In this document: positions 36,500 to 48,200 of the stretch, one piece after another | Numbering within the stretch: position 1 is the first letter of the stretch | How the letters are laid out: each line of letters opens with the position of its first letter | Origin: Symsagittifera roscoffensis | Taxonomy: Eukaryota; Xenacoelomorpha; Acoela; Convolutidae | NCBI RefSeq assembly: GCF_963678635.1 | Contig: NC_087065.1 | Coordinates: 49,734,952-49,798,951, forward strand | Length of the DNA: 64,000 bases | Direction: 5' to 3' | Translations under genes and position numbers: made by a program | Notes under the pieces: generated by a model | Database searches by the model: none | Told to the model about the DNA's origin: nothing | The model's input: only the letters and a program-made list of their open reading frames with translations

Positions 36500-36895
36500 T
36501 TTCAACGACTAGCCAGGTTGTTCTGGTTCAAAAAACGCCAGTTTTTACCATTTGCCCTGAATTTGTCAAAACGCGTCGAAATGTAAGAAACAACCGAGCT
36601 TAGTAAACTTTCCACATTGAAAGATCTTGTTTTTATAATCACATTATCTGAGCAACTACATTTACTTTGCTCAGATAATGTGAAAAAAGAGTTCACGCCG
36701 CTCAAATATTTAACGTAAAGGGTAATAGTTGGAAAATTGTGAACCCGAATGACCTGGTAAGGCGTTGATACCAAATGTTAAATTTTTTCATAGAGGGTAG
36801 CTGAGAACATTTGCTCTTGGTCCTTGTAAAAAAATTTTCGTTCTCTGAAAAAGAGAAAATGTTGTTCAAAATCATCCTTGAAAACAGGAAGTTCA
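36500..36895. repeat. Inverted-repeat MITE copy with perfect central hairpin
   Basis: The outer arms match the Tc1/mariner-like MITE family below ('ccaggttgttctggttc' against 'gaacccgaatgacctgg', and 'catagagggtagctgagaacatttgctcttggtcc'). At the centre 'cacattatctgagcaa' is answered by 'tttgctcagataatgtg' around 36641-36682, an almost perfect 16 bp stem. Confidence 0.6.
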
Positions 36896-37751
36896 AAGAG
36901 TGAAAAGTTTTTATCTGCGTTTATTTTTTGTGCAAGTGCAATAGCAAATTGTTTTTAGAAAAAAAAGAGAAAAAAGTCAATGATTGAAATCCAAGACCAA
37001 TTTGGACATTTTTTATCCAGACTCTTAGCAAAATTTTAAACTTTGCAAATGATCTTAAATATCTACTCTGAAAGTCTCAATATTTTGATAAAGCATTTAT
37101 CTGTTTAATCTGGATCTGAAAATGTCAGTTATTACAATTCGCAACAAGTTGTTCTCAAAGTTTTTTTGAACAGTGTAAACAAACAGGAAACCAGAAATTT
37201 TAAATATTTACTTTCCACAATAATTTTTTTAAATATGAAAAGTAAACATGTTAATTGGCCTGTAGTTTTGTCACAAGTGTACTTTCTAATTTTCTTGAAA
37301 ACTTAATCCACCTTAATGGATGAATTTTTCAAAATAGTTTTACTTAAATGCTCAATTTTGAAGATCATTTGTGATAACATGTGTTAGGAATTGAAATGGC
37401 AGTTAGTTCAAATGAAGCATAGTTAAATTTGGATTCAAATTCATACCAAAATATTCCGCGTGTGAAAGTACCAGTTTTTGCTATCTGCAGTAGACTCTCC
37501 AGTTTAGTTTTGTGTTTTTGTCGAAGAATTAGTTTTTTTTTCGAAGAATTAGTTGACCATTAAATTTGGTGCATCAAACAAAAGGCCGACTGTCACAATA
37601 AATTTGTCCTTCCTGGCCTTCTTAACCTTGTTGGCCCTCCTAATTGTTTCTCCTTCATATTTTTTTAGTCCTAAAAAGGAATTAAGCACGCGAACGAAGA
37701 AGAGATCAATTGCTCTTGAACTGATTGGAAATTTTGAACTAGTTGGAAGTA

Positions 37752-38130
37752 TACCAGTGGACAAAACTAATTGTAAATTCACGTTTCTACTCCCAAAAAT
37801 AACTTTGATAAAAAGCCATTTTAAACAAAAAAGTTTTCCAATTTAAACCAATGTCTTACGCCATCCGAGAGCAGCTGTTCTCAGCTATTCTAAGTCAGGA
37901 TCATTGTTTGAATTCAAAGACCTACCAAGTTGTTCCAGTTCTAGAAATGCTAGTTTCCTCTGTTTGCAGTTAATTTTTCAGAAAAGAGAATTTCTTTCAA
38001 AAGAACAAAGTTGAAAAGTTGTTCATGCGACGTGAAACGTTCCCAGTAAGAAAATTTAAACAATCAGTGTGATAATTTTGTCATTTTGGCTGTTTCCTAC
38101 ATTATCACACTGTTGCAAAAATATATTTTC
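37752..38130. repeat. Left half of a Tc1/mariner-like MITE
   Basis: It begins 'taccagtggacaaaactaa', like the TIR 'tacactagtggacaaaatta', and contains the family landmarks 'ttcatgcgacgtgaaac' and 'caatcagtgtgataa' with a local stem to 'ttatcacactg'. The right half is absent. Confidence 0.55.
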
Positions 38131-38353
38131 GATTCAAAAAAGTGGCATTATTAGATCCGGATAGACTTGTAAGTGTCTTAACTCATAAGCTAATAGAGAC
38201 CCTTAACTTTTTGTTTTCTCCATCTTCACCAGGAAATTGCAATTCCGCGAAACAATTTTTTCTTAGACAAAACAGTGACTTACCAAGTAACATGAAAACC
38301 TGGAACAAAAAATGTCCAGCCGTTTGAGCTCAATTTTGGTTCGCTTGGTCATA

Positions 38354-38943
38354 TACACTAGTGGACAAAATTAAGGGCAAATTAATGCTTTTTATTCTCT
38401 AGAATGCCTCTTTCTAGTGTCCATTTTGCAAATCATTTACTCAGAATTCCAGCAAAAATTCAAACATCGACCAAGAGCAAATGATCAAAACTATCTTCTA
38501 TGAAGTATCAATATTTGGTTCCAATGACTTACCTATGTAATCTGGGTCTAAAAATTCCAGATATCCTCATCTACACAAAGTTTTGTATCAAAATGAATTC
38601 TTTCTCGAATAAGCGGCGTAAAAAATGTTCATGCGACGTGAAACTTTCTCATCGAGAAAATTGGAATAATCAGCGTGGAAACCTTGCTAAACTCGGCTGA
38701 TTCCTACTATTCACACAAATTGAAACACTTAGTGCAGATGATGAAATCTGAAATTTTTAGACCCGGATTACATAGGTAAGTCATTGGAACCAAATATCGA
38801 TACTTTATAGAAGGTAGTTTTGATCATTTGCTCTTGGTCCATGTAAACGTTTTGCTGAAAATTTAGTAAAGGTTCAAAATGAACATTAGAAAGGCTTTTT
38901 AGAGAGTAAAACCATTTTGCGCTTAATTTTGTCCACTGGTGTA
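38354..38943. mobile_element. 590 bp Tc1/mariner-like MITE
   Basis: The left end is 'tacactagtggacaaaatta' and the right end 'taattttgtccactggtgta': a ~24 bp terminal inverted repeat starting and ending with TA, as in Tc1/mariner insertions. Most of the element is palindromic ('tcttctatgaagtatcaatatttggttcc' is answered by 'ggaaccaaatatcgatactttatagaag'). It has no transposase. It lies just upstream of gene 3. Confidence 0.75.
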
Positions 38944-39126
38944 CATCAAAAACTTTCGCTGTCATAAATTTTGGTTCAATTAGTGAGCCCAATCCTCCCT
39001 TAAAACAAGTGCTTGAGCTAACATTTTTTTTAAAAGTGTTTATTTTTGTTCAGCAAAAGAAATGATTTATTTTACAATAGGAAGACTGCCACTTCAACTA
39101 ATCACTTGAATGTTATCTGCACCAGC

Positions 39127-39284
39127 ATGAAATTAACTGTCCAAAAAGTCTATAATATACTTGTTGTTACAACTATATTCTCATTTGGATTGAATAACTC
39201 AAAGTTTTCCTACGTGCCAAAGTTGAACTCATTCGACAACTCTGTGGTCATATGTCAAAGATGCCAATCGCACTTGCAAGCTAG
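39127..39284 (+). CDS. Gene 3 exon 1: signal peptide and first lectin-like helix
   Basis: The start is placed at the ATG giving MKLTVQKVYNILVVTTIFSF, a good signal peptide; an in-frame ATG at 39046 would bury it. The exon ends ...VVICQRCQSHLQA plus two bases at AG|GTAAGA. Cys43 or Cys46 would be the first Cys of the fold, in the position of the usual 'C..GxHL' helix. Confidence 0.82.
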
Positions 39285-42200
39285 GTAAGAAGGATGTTTG
39301 AATAAAGGAACTCAAGAAATGAGGTGTCAAATTGTATGGAAACAAACCTTATTGAAAATTTAATTGTCTTTTTTGGTAGAAATTGACACATAAGGTTTTT
39401 CTCTTCTAACAAAACTTTTTCAATGAAGACTCAGCAAAAAGTATGGACAATAATGACCGGTAGCAAACAATCATAGCCACCCTCTGTAAACGTCTGTGAT
39501 GTACGGCGTTTACTGTGTGTCAGATTTAATTTTTTTTCTGTTTCAATTCACGAGTCAGGCAAAATTATGCTTCTAACATTTTGTTTTCACACAAGGAATG
39601 AAACAATTTCATGATCACAAGGTTTCAATGGACATTTTTTGAGTTTTGAAACAGGTTTGGTTGCGTTACTTTTTTTCTCCAGTATATATGACGGATTTTT
39701 CTGTATAAATTAATACCAATTTTCAAAAAAAAATTTATTCTCATTGGATCAATCTATGGATTTTTGAAAACCCCGCCGAATTTGCAGACTGGTATATTTT
39801 TTATGTCATAAGTCCACCTAAATTATCCGTTTTATAATTCGACGGTGAAAAGGTTTACGCGTGGCAAACACTCGGAACATTCAAAGATCTGCCCTGATAC
39901 GAGCAGTTCTGTATTTAAAACGTTTTATAATTAATTGTACTTGAATAAACTTGGACATTTTTGCAGCTCAAAAAAATTCTGAGGCGCGCACTGATAGAAT
40001 CTTGTTTTCGATCATATAGATTTGTGCAACTCCTTGGTCTAATGAAAAAAAGGATAGTCTGTCTAAATTCAGAACATACCTACTTTTACACAAAGCTAGA
40101 TTGATCAAACGATTAACGGTTTTGCATGCAAGTGCATTGGAGTCAAACTGAAAATTACTATTTGACGCAAATTTTAAATTTTGATTTAAAGTTCCAAAAA
40201 TGCTTTATGCAATACAAAAAATACTTTGTGAGGAATTTTGATAATAAATTATCTAGAGAAAAGAAAAAACATTCCCGACTCCGTGTATTTAGGGCTGAGT
40301 TTTGCACGCAAAAATTAAATTTTGCATACAAAAAAGAGTTTTTTGAAATTGTTTGTATGAGTACACAATTCGTTTTACGCTTAAAAAATAAAACAATTGG
40401 AAGCTGTTTTTAGCAAATTAGAGTCGCCAATAAAACAATCTTCATACGATGTTCATACAAATTTCCACCTTACTGTTAATATGTGACGATCTACCGACTT
40501 TTATGCGAAAACGAGAAGAAATTCTTTGATTGGTATGAATAGCATTTTTTCAACCCCCACTGGTCTGCCAGTAAAAATCAGCATTGTTTATCAAAGTAAC
40601 AGTATAAAAACAGAATGTAAGAGTACTGAGAAAGTGCTACAAGAGCACTGATCAGTGAAAAAATGAGGACAAAAATTGTTCTGTTTTTTCATTACTGAAT
40701 CATTAGTTAGTGAAATTATTAATTCTGATCACTAGCAACCTGCAACCAGTCCAACCCAGGATACCAAGCTGTGGGGTTGGGGAGGGGGAGGATGAGCCTG
40801 TAGCATCATTGTTTTTTCATTAAATTTTTTTTCTACCCAAAAATATCCTGTTTTCGTGGAAATTTAGTGGCTCCAGCCATTCAAAAACCAACGCTAACTC
40901 AATTGTTTTAATTTGCGAGAATAAACTGTGTCGTTAAGTGTGTTTTCTGTAGAAAAAATCATTTAAAAATTTTTTTGGAATGTAACAGCACGTAACAAAA
41001 CTTTGTATTCAAGTAAAAAGTTTGGAAAAAAATGTCAATGAAAAACATAATTGCGGTAAATTTTGTATTGCAGTAAATGTTGCGGCAAATAAAAACCATG
41101 CTTTCAAGCTAATTACTTCGATAAAAAGTTTCAAGCTCATAAGCACCAAAAAAGAGGCTGATTGCAGTACTGTTGCAGGAAAAAATCGAAAAAAAATAAC
41201 AACACTACAGTAAGTATTGTTTCAATTTTGCAACTGTAACTTTTTGTGAGTTCTCTGTTTCTGTACTGCAAAGAATATAAACCTTGTTTTATTCTGAAAC
41301 AGTACTGATTACTTTTTGCAGACCCATCCGGGAAAGACCTAATTTATGGAATTGTATGATTAGCAATTTCCTTCTATGGAGAGATTTTCAGTCCTCTTTT
41401 ACCAAATTAAAGAAATTTTTTTTAAAAAATATGAAATTTTTAAGAGCATATCGATAGTTTTTGTGATCATTTTAGGATAAAAGATCTTGATTGGAACAGG
41501 TATTCTTATTTGAAAATCAATCACATTATCTCGTTGTTTTTAGCAGAGAAAATTCTTACTGGATTGAGGCTAGAACAGTAATCCAGCAAAATGAGACAGG
41601 AGAAATAACAAGGACTGTTGAAAACCGGTTTGAAACTCGTGGCAATGACTCTAGTAGTACAAACAGGCAGCTGATTATTCGAAATGCTCTTTTTCTGCTC
41701 CAATCTCCTTGCCTGGTGACATCGACAAAAGAAGCAGTGAGCATGAATCAGGTCATGTGTCAGAGTTTACAAAAATTCGTTTGTGAACACGCTGACCCAA
41801 ATTGGCCCTATCATGATGAAAACGGAACCTCATGCACTGTATGTTCTTTTTTTTTAAGTAAAATATTAAGTTTCAGAAATGTAAAGTTTGCAGCGAGAAG
41901 AAGGGATAACGACATCCATTCTATGGCATCCATTTTTTGGTGTTCAACATATTTTTTTCAAATACTTGCCTGCAACGTAGAAATTTATGTACGGTCCCTT
42001 TAGTGTTTTGCAATAGCTCATAAATTAGTTTGTTCGACCTAAGTAGTGGTTTTTTTTAAACCCTCAAAAACCCTCAAAAAACCTCAAAAATTGTTCAAAT
42101 AGCCCTGATTCTTAGTATAATCAGTCTTCCAATCAACCCAAAATTTTTATTGAGCAGTTTAAAAATTACGATAAATATTCAATCATATGATTAAAAATTG

Positions 42201-45200
42201 TTGATGTTCAGTCGGAAGAACAAAAAAATAGCTTTAAATTTCCAGAATTTTTGGACGCGTGGTTTTACACACATTTTAACGCTTAATTTGTTCACTGAGT
42301 TGTTCGCAATCAAACTCGCGCTAGTGAGTGAGTGCCAATGATTGTAATAAAAGTACTAATATGGGTTGTGTTAAGCTTTTTTGTTTGTTTTTCAGGAAAA
42401 AGTTTTAGAACGCTCTTATAAGAAGAGTATGTAGTTACTTAGAAAGGCTCTGCAGATAAAATAGCGCAGATGTCCAGCGCAATAAAATTGTCCAGCGCAT
42501 GAACAAACTTTTTACTCTGCTTATTCAGGGAAAAAATTCACTTCAAAGCAAAACTTCGTGCAGATGAGGAAATTTTGAAATTAATTAAATTTGAAAGATG
42601 AAAAATCCTCTAGAAGTGAAAATCCTTTCGAAGAAGTGAAGACCCTGTGGTCATTTGTTTACGGAGAAAAAATCTAGCACCCAATTGTAATAACCTTGCT
42701 TATCGCAAGGGTAATAAGGTCCCTTGAACTTCTAATTACGCTTCAATTTCTATAAATCAAACCACTCACAGGGGTGCATACGTTTTGATCATTTGCTGTC
42801 GGTCGAGATAAAAAATTTAGTTGAAAATCCATGTCAGCATTGTCAAAACTGTCCTTAAATTAATTTTTTTTTAGTAAAAACCTAAATTTGAGCTTGAGTC
42901 TGTCCACTAGTGTACATTTTTGAAGTCAAGTAGTGATAATTTCTTAGAGGCTAGCTCTGATCTTTTGCTCTTGGTCTAAATATAATTTCGCTGCAATTTC
43001 AACAGGCATTGAACAAGCACTTTAGAATACAAAAAACCTGAATTTGCGCTTAATTTTGTCCACTAGTGTACATCGTATACACAAGTTGACAAAAGCAAGC
43101 CAAAATTTGTGTAATTACGCTCTGAAAAGTTTATTTTCAGTGTTGATTTTGGACAACAATAACTTCAATTTTTAGCAAATTTTGAAGATAGACCGAGTGC
43201 AATTCATCAGACGTACAATCTGTGAAACTATCAATATTTCGTTTCAAAGACATATCAATGTAATCCGTGTCTGAAAATACCAGTTTTCCTCATCTGCACT
43301 AAGTTTAGAATCGTAGTGAAAACTCTCAGAAAAGTAGAGTGAAGCAGTTGTTCATACGACGTGACACATTGAAATAACCAGTATGAAATTTCAGCTGTTT
43401 TGGTGACACATTCTAAGCATGAAAATTGTCAAGATGTACTAATTTCGGCAGTTTCTTGTTTTTTCACATGGAAGGAAAAATTTAGTGCAGAAGAGTAAAT
43501 CTGGCATTTTCAGACCCAGATTACCCTTTTAAGTCAATGAAATCAAGTATTGATACTTTCATAGAGGGTAGCTCTGATCATTTTCTCTAGGTCTATAAAA
43601 AAAATTTGCTGAAGATCGAAGTAAATGTAGTCCAAATTGAACATTGAAAACATGTCTTTTACAACGTAAAAACCTGAATTTGCGCTCAAATTTGTCCAAT
43701 ATCTCAAGTAGACGAATGGTTTTTTGCTTATGATTATTTCAAACACAATTAAACACAATATACGACCAATATTTCAGGTTACCGGTAAAATAAAGTCTTT
43801 TTAGGACGAAGAAGTTTGTTGGAATGACGAATATGACAATCCTAAACCGGGTTGTTTAGCCAGACCGGTGCCCGGAACATCAGTCAGTGGTAATACCATT
43901 TACGCTGGAGAGAGAATTATCAACGGAATTGACGCAGATATCATGGCTCACCCTTGGTCTGTCTGCTTAGACATTGGAGGTTTTACATGTGGTGGCAGCA
44001 TAATTTCAACATATATAGGTTAAAAAAAAACAGAAAAAAATATTAAATAAAATTTTTTTTTACAGCTTGAACGAACCCTCACGTAAAAGAGCAGAAGGTT
44101 TGGATGAAATTAACGTAACTTCCTTGAAATTTTAGAGTGAGCAATTTTAACTTGGTTCTTAGTTAGTCTTATCTTATAAACAGGTTTGAGAGTGTTTTAC
44201 ACTCAGAAACGAGCAATACTGGAATAAAGTTAATCATAGCGGTGTGGAATATCTTAAATTGCCTTTGTTATGGGAAAGATGATAACTTGATCCGAAAGCT
44301 GTATAACTTTGACTCAGCCACAAATAAAAGCTTAAAATTCTCCTAGTTTTCAAGAAGTTAAAGGGCATTATCCAGTTTCTGTACGAATTTCAAAAAACTG
44401 TTGAACTCTTGCATTCATTGCCAAGATGTCCAATTCAAATTAATCACAAATTACATGGATAAAAACCGACCGAAAATTTATCACGTCACTACTTAGTCCA
44501 CTAGTATTCTTGAACTTTAATTGTAAACATAAACACAAAAAAAACCTTCTTGAAATGCATTCCAGAATTTTAATACTCTGGCTTTTGATTTTTTTTAAGT
44601 CGATTTTGGTCCAATCTAAATTGGTAATTTTAGTACTGACCGCTCGGCATTGTCTGGCTAATAAATACCTCAAAAAAACGGACATCAGATTGGTGAAAGG
44701 CCGAGAAAACCGGTTCCCAGAACCAGTAGCTTTAGACAAGTCAACTTATAATGTATTATTCCCCGATGACATTGACATCGATTTAGCTTTAATAAAGTTT
44801 GAGGATTCTTTCAAGTTCTCTGAGTTTGTGAGCAGTATAGCTTTGCCGAAGAGTAATGTCACTCATCCAGAGGAACGTGATTGGGTGACTGCGGTAGGGT
44901 GGGGACTTGTCTGCGACGACCCCCCTGAGTGCACAACAGAGAAAACGTTGCCACCTTTATTGCAGGCTAGAATTCTTTGTTTTGGATATTTCATTTGATG
45001 AATAAAAAACTGAATGCTCAATATGATAATAGTAAAATCCTTGAAAAGAACAATTGACCCGTTTTGGGATTTGAATTTTTATTTCAAATCTTTTCCACAT
45101 TTAACAGCAATTGATCCAATTTCCATATTCTTATATGAGCTCTATAACTACATTTTTCACACGTCTTCACCGTTTTTTGGCTTTATGTTTTCAATTTTTA

Positions 45201-48200
45201 CGGTATTCTGTAAAATTTCTCTTTTGTTCCGACTTTTGTAACATTGATACGAGCAGTCTTGTTTGATTTATTTTTGTTCCGACTTTCGTGACGAAAGTAA
45301 CGGAATATTTGTGCTCGGAGTGTTTTTATTCTTCAAACAAATTTTGACGTTTTAAATAGCCATTTTTGACGGAGTATTTTTATATCGTTCAAAATTATTT
45401 GCTGTGCTAAGCTTAACCTCGAAAAGACATTTTTATCTGTGATCATTTTTCGTAAAGTTATGGGGGTTTAAAGATTGCCATTTTGGCCAATTTGGGACAA
45501 TTAACGAGCTATGTATTTCGCGCTATGAACGCTTAAGTGATTTAATTCGACTTAGAAACTGTTCCAAATTGGTTGAAGGAAGCTTATTTGCTAGAATTGA
45601 TTTGTCTCTAGGAGCTAAAATTATCAATTTTTACTTTATATGGCGTGGGGGAATGAATTTTATAAAAAATCTCAAATTGAAAAAAAAAATCATTTTCAAA
45701 ATCAATTTTTCAAGGTATTACGATTCCATAGAACTCTAAAGTCAGTCAAAACAATCAGATTTTCACCCTGATACGAGCAGTCTTCTTGATTTTTTTTTGT
45801 TCCGACTTTCGAAACGAAAGTAACGGAATATTTGTGCTCGATGTGGTTTTTTTTTTCTTCAGACAATTTTCGACATTTTAACTAGCCATTTTTGACGGAG
45901 TATTTTTATATCGTTCAAAATTATTTGCTTTGCTAAGCTAAAATTCGAAAAAAAAACATTTTATTTGTGATCGTTTTTGTAAAGTTTTGGGGGTTTAAAG
46001 AATGACATTTTGGCCAATTTGTGACAATTAACGCGCAATATACTTCGCGCTCTGAACGCTTAGGCGATTTAATTCGACTTAGAAACTGTTCCAAATTGGT
46101 TGAAGGAAGCTTATTTGCCAGAATTGATTTGTCACTAGGAGCTAAATTTATCTTTTTTTTTATATGGCGCGGGGGATGAATTTCACAAAAAATCTCAAAT
46201 TGAAAAAAAAACATCATTTTTTCTAATACAATCAATTTTTTCAAGTTATTACTGCTTCCTAGACCTCACAAGTCAGTCGAAACAATTAAAGTTTTGCCCT
46301 GATACGAGCAGTCTTCTTGATTTGTTTTTGTTCCGACTTTCGAAACGAAAGCAACGGAATAGTTGTGCTCGGGATTGTTTTTTTTCTTCAGACAATTTCG
46401 ACTTTTAACTAGCCATTTTTGACGGAAATCTTATATAATTCAAAACGTAATGTTGTGCTGAGCTTAAACTTTTAAAGATATTTTACCTGTGATCTTTTTT
46501 TGTAAATTATGCGGATTTAGAGATTACCATTCAAGCCAATTTGGGACAATTAAAGCGCGATATATTTCGCGCTATGAACGATAAGGCAATTTAATGCGAC
46601 TTAAAAATTGTTCCAAGGAAATTTTACCCATTGATACATTTTTCTCAAACTGATTACAAATATGTACCACTTTCAAAAGCTTTCCGTGAGAAAATATCAA
46701 TCCCTATGAGCTTATAAAACAATTATTGAAATTTTCTTGAGTCCCGCATTCAACTTACAATTTTAGTAAAGTTTCTCTCAAAGTTTCATCTTCTTTGCTA
46801 GTTTTTCTCTCTTAAAAATTATTTACAAATTTTTGGATTGTTTTGTTATCGATTTTTTCATTTTTTGTCGTTTTTTTGAATATTTTCAAAAATTCATTGC
46901 AGCTACTTTTAGCTCCTTCGATTGTTTTTAAACTATAATGAGATCTACAATTTTTTCCTCGCTCTTTGTTTTTTTTGTCTATTCCGGATCATTTTTTTGG
47001 GTCAAGGACACTTTTCATTTTTCGTTTGAGGTAACTTGTCTGAGATGTCTTTCGGGTATTTTCTCGTATCCCACGACAGTTATATTCTTGTTTTCAGTCT
47101 TTCAGTCTTTTTTGGCTCTCAAAAACAAGTGTTTAGCATTTTCGTGTATTCATCAAACTTCGGCTTTTGCACAATCCGAACGTATTAAGATTCAGTCCTG
47201 ACAATTTTTATATGATTCTATGACTCCCGTTCCTGCCTGCGATTTTCTATTTGTATTGTCCGATTGTTAAAAAAACTGGATTGCGGTCTAATAACGCCAT
47301 TACAAGCATATTTGCTTTTCTTTCTGGTAAAAAGGCTTGTAAAACTTCTCGTTATACCATAACTTTGAAAGTGATGAAAAGTTGGGAGAAAAGGAGAAAA
47401 AACCGATTCTTTTACATAAGTCGTCATGTCATGATTTGTTTACACGATCTGTCTTTAAACTCGTTCATGCTCAAGTTTATTTTTTGCGGTTTGACTTTTG
47501 ATTTCTGTTTAGAAAAGTTTTTTTTTAATAGAAGGAAGGCGAATTCCACTATAGAACAGCAAAAATGTAAAAGCCAAAAAAACCGAATCAGATTTTCAGA
47601 CGTTCAGATTTTCCAGTTGTCGACAAAGCTCAAATATTGATCCAGTTTACTCAAATGGGGTTACGGTTACTAACAAGAACAAAGAGTCAATTACATTTTG
47701 CTATGAAATTTCAAAAAGCTTTGCGGGCGCATACTTTTTTCTCTGGATTACGAAACTTGATTTTTCTTTTCAAGAAACAAGTCAATGTTTTTTCTGTTTC
47801 CTTGCTTCAATTTAAGTAGATTTTTGGATTCATCCCTTCCCCTCCAAATGTTTGATTAGTCATACTCAATTCAAGTTTACAATCCTAAGCCGCGCATTAT
47901 TCGAGCTGTAAAACGCTCAAAAAAAATACTTTTGGTTTTAAACCACACAAGCATGTAATGTCATCAACCACTGCTTAAACTGCTCAGGTTTTGGAATTTT
48001 TTTTGAATTTTACTCCTAGTTTGAATGTTTTTGTGGGGCAAATGTAGTCAGCTGAAAAAAATTTGGATTTGGATATTTGTCTATCGTCTGCCGAGAATCT
48101 TGAAGAATAATTCACAAGATGTGCTGCTTGCTGTGCAAGTAGCACTGATAGTTCTGAATGCAGCAGTTTTTAAACGCATTTTTTAACGCAGTTAATTTTT

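Larger units (their letters stand above)
41839..43804 (+). other. Gene 3 intron 3 with MITE copies
   Basis: This 1966 bp intron carries two right-end fragments of the Tc1/mariner-like MITE ending 'ctgtccactagtgtaca' near 42915 and 'aattttgtccactagtgtaca' near 43071. A nearly complete, diverged copy follows at about 43078-43705. Confidence 0.6.

Noticed and set aside
37549-37846. Overlapping open frames on both strands (77 and 97 codons)
   Set aside because: No family recognised; the plus frame runs into a MITE half and neither strand has supporting exons.
40126-40413. 95-codon plus-strand frame in gene 3 intron 1
   Set aside because: Lys/Phe/Asn-rich composition as expected from AT-rich DNA, with no splice sites in the right phase and no domain.
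46938-47201. Hydrophobic frame with V-x-C-x-R-C resembling lectin exon 1
   Set aside because: The likeness to VICQRC is short, the following His-Leu is missing, and no matching downstream exon or phase exists.
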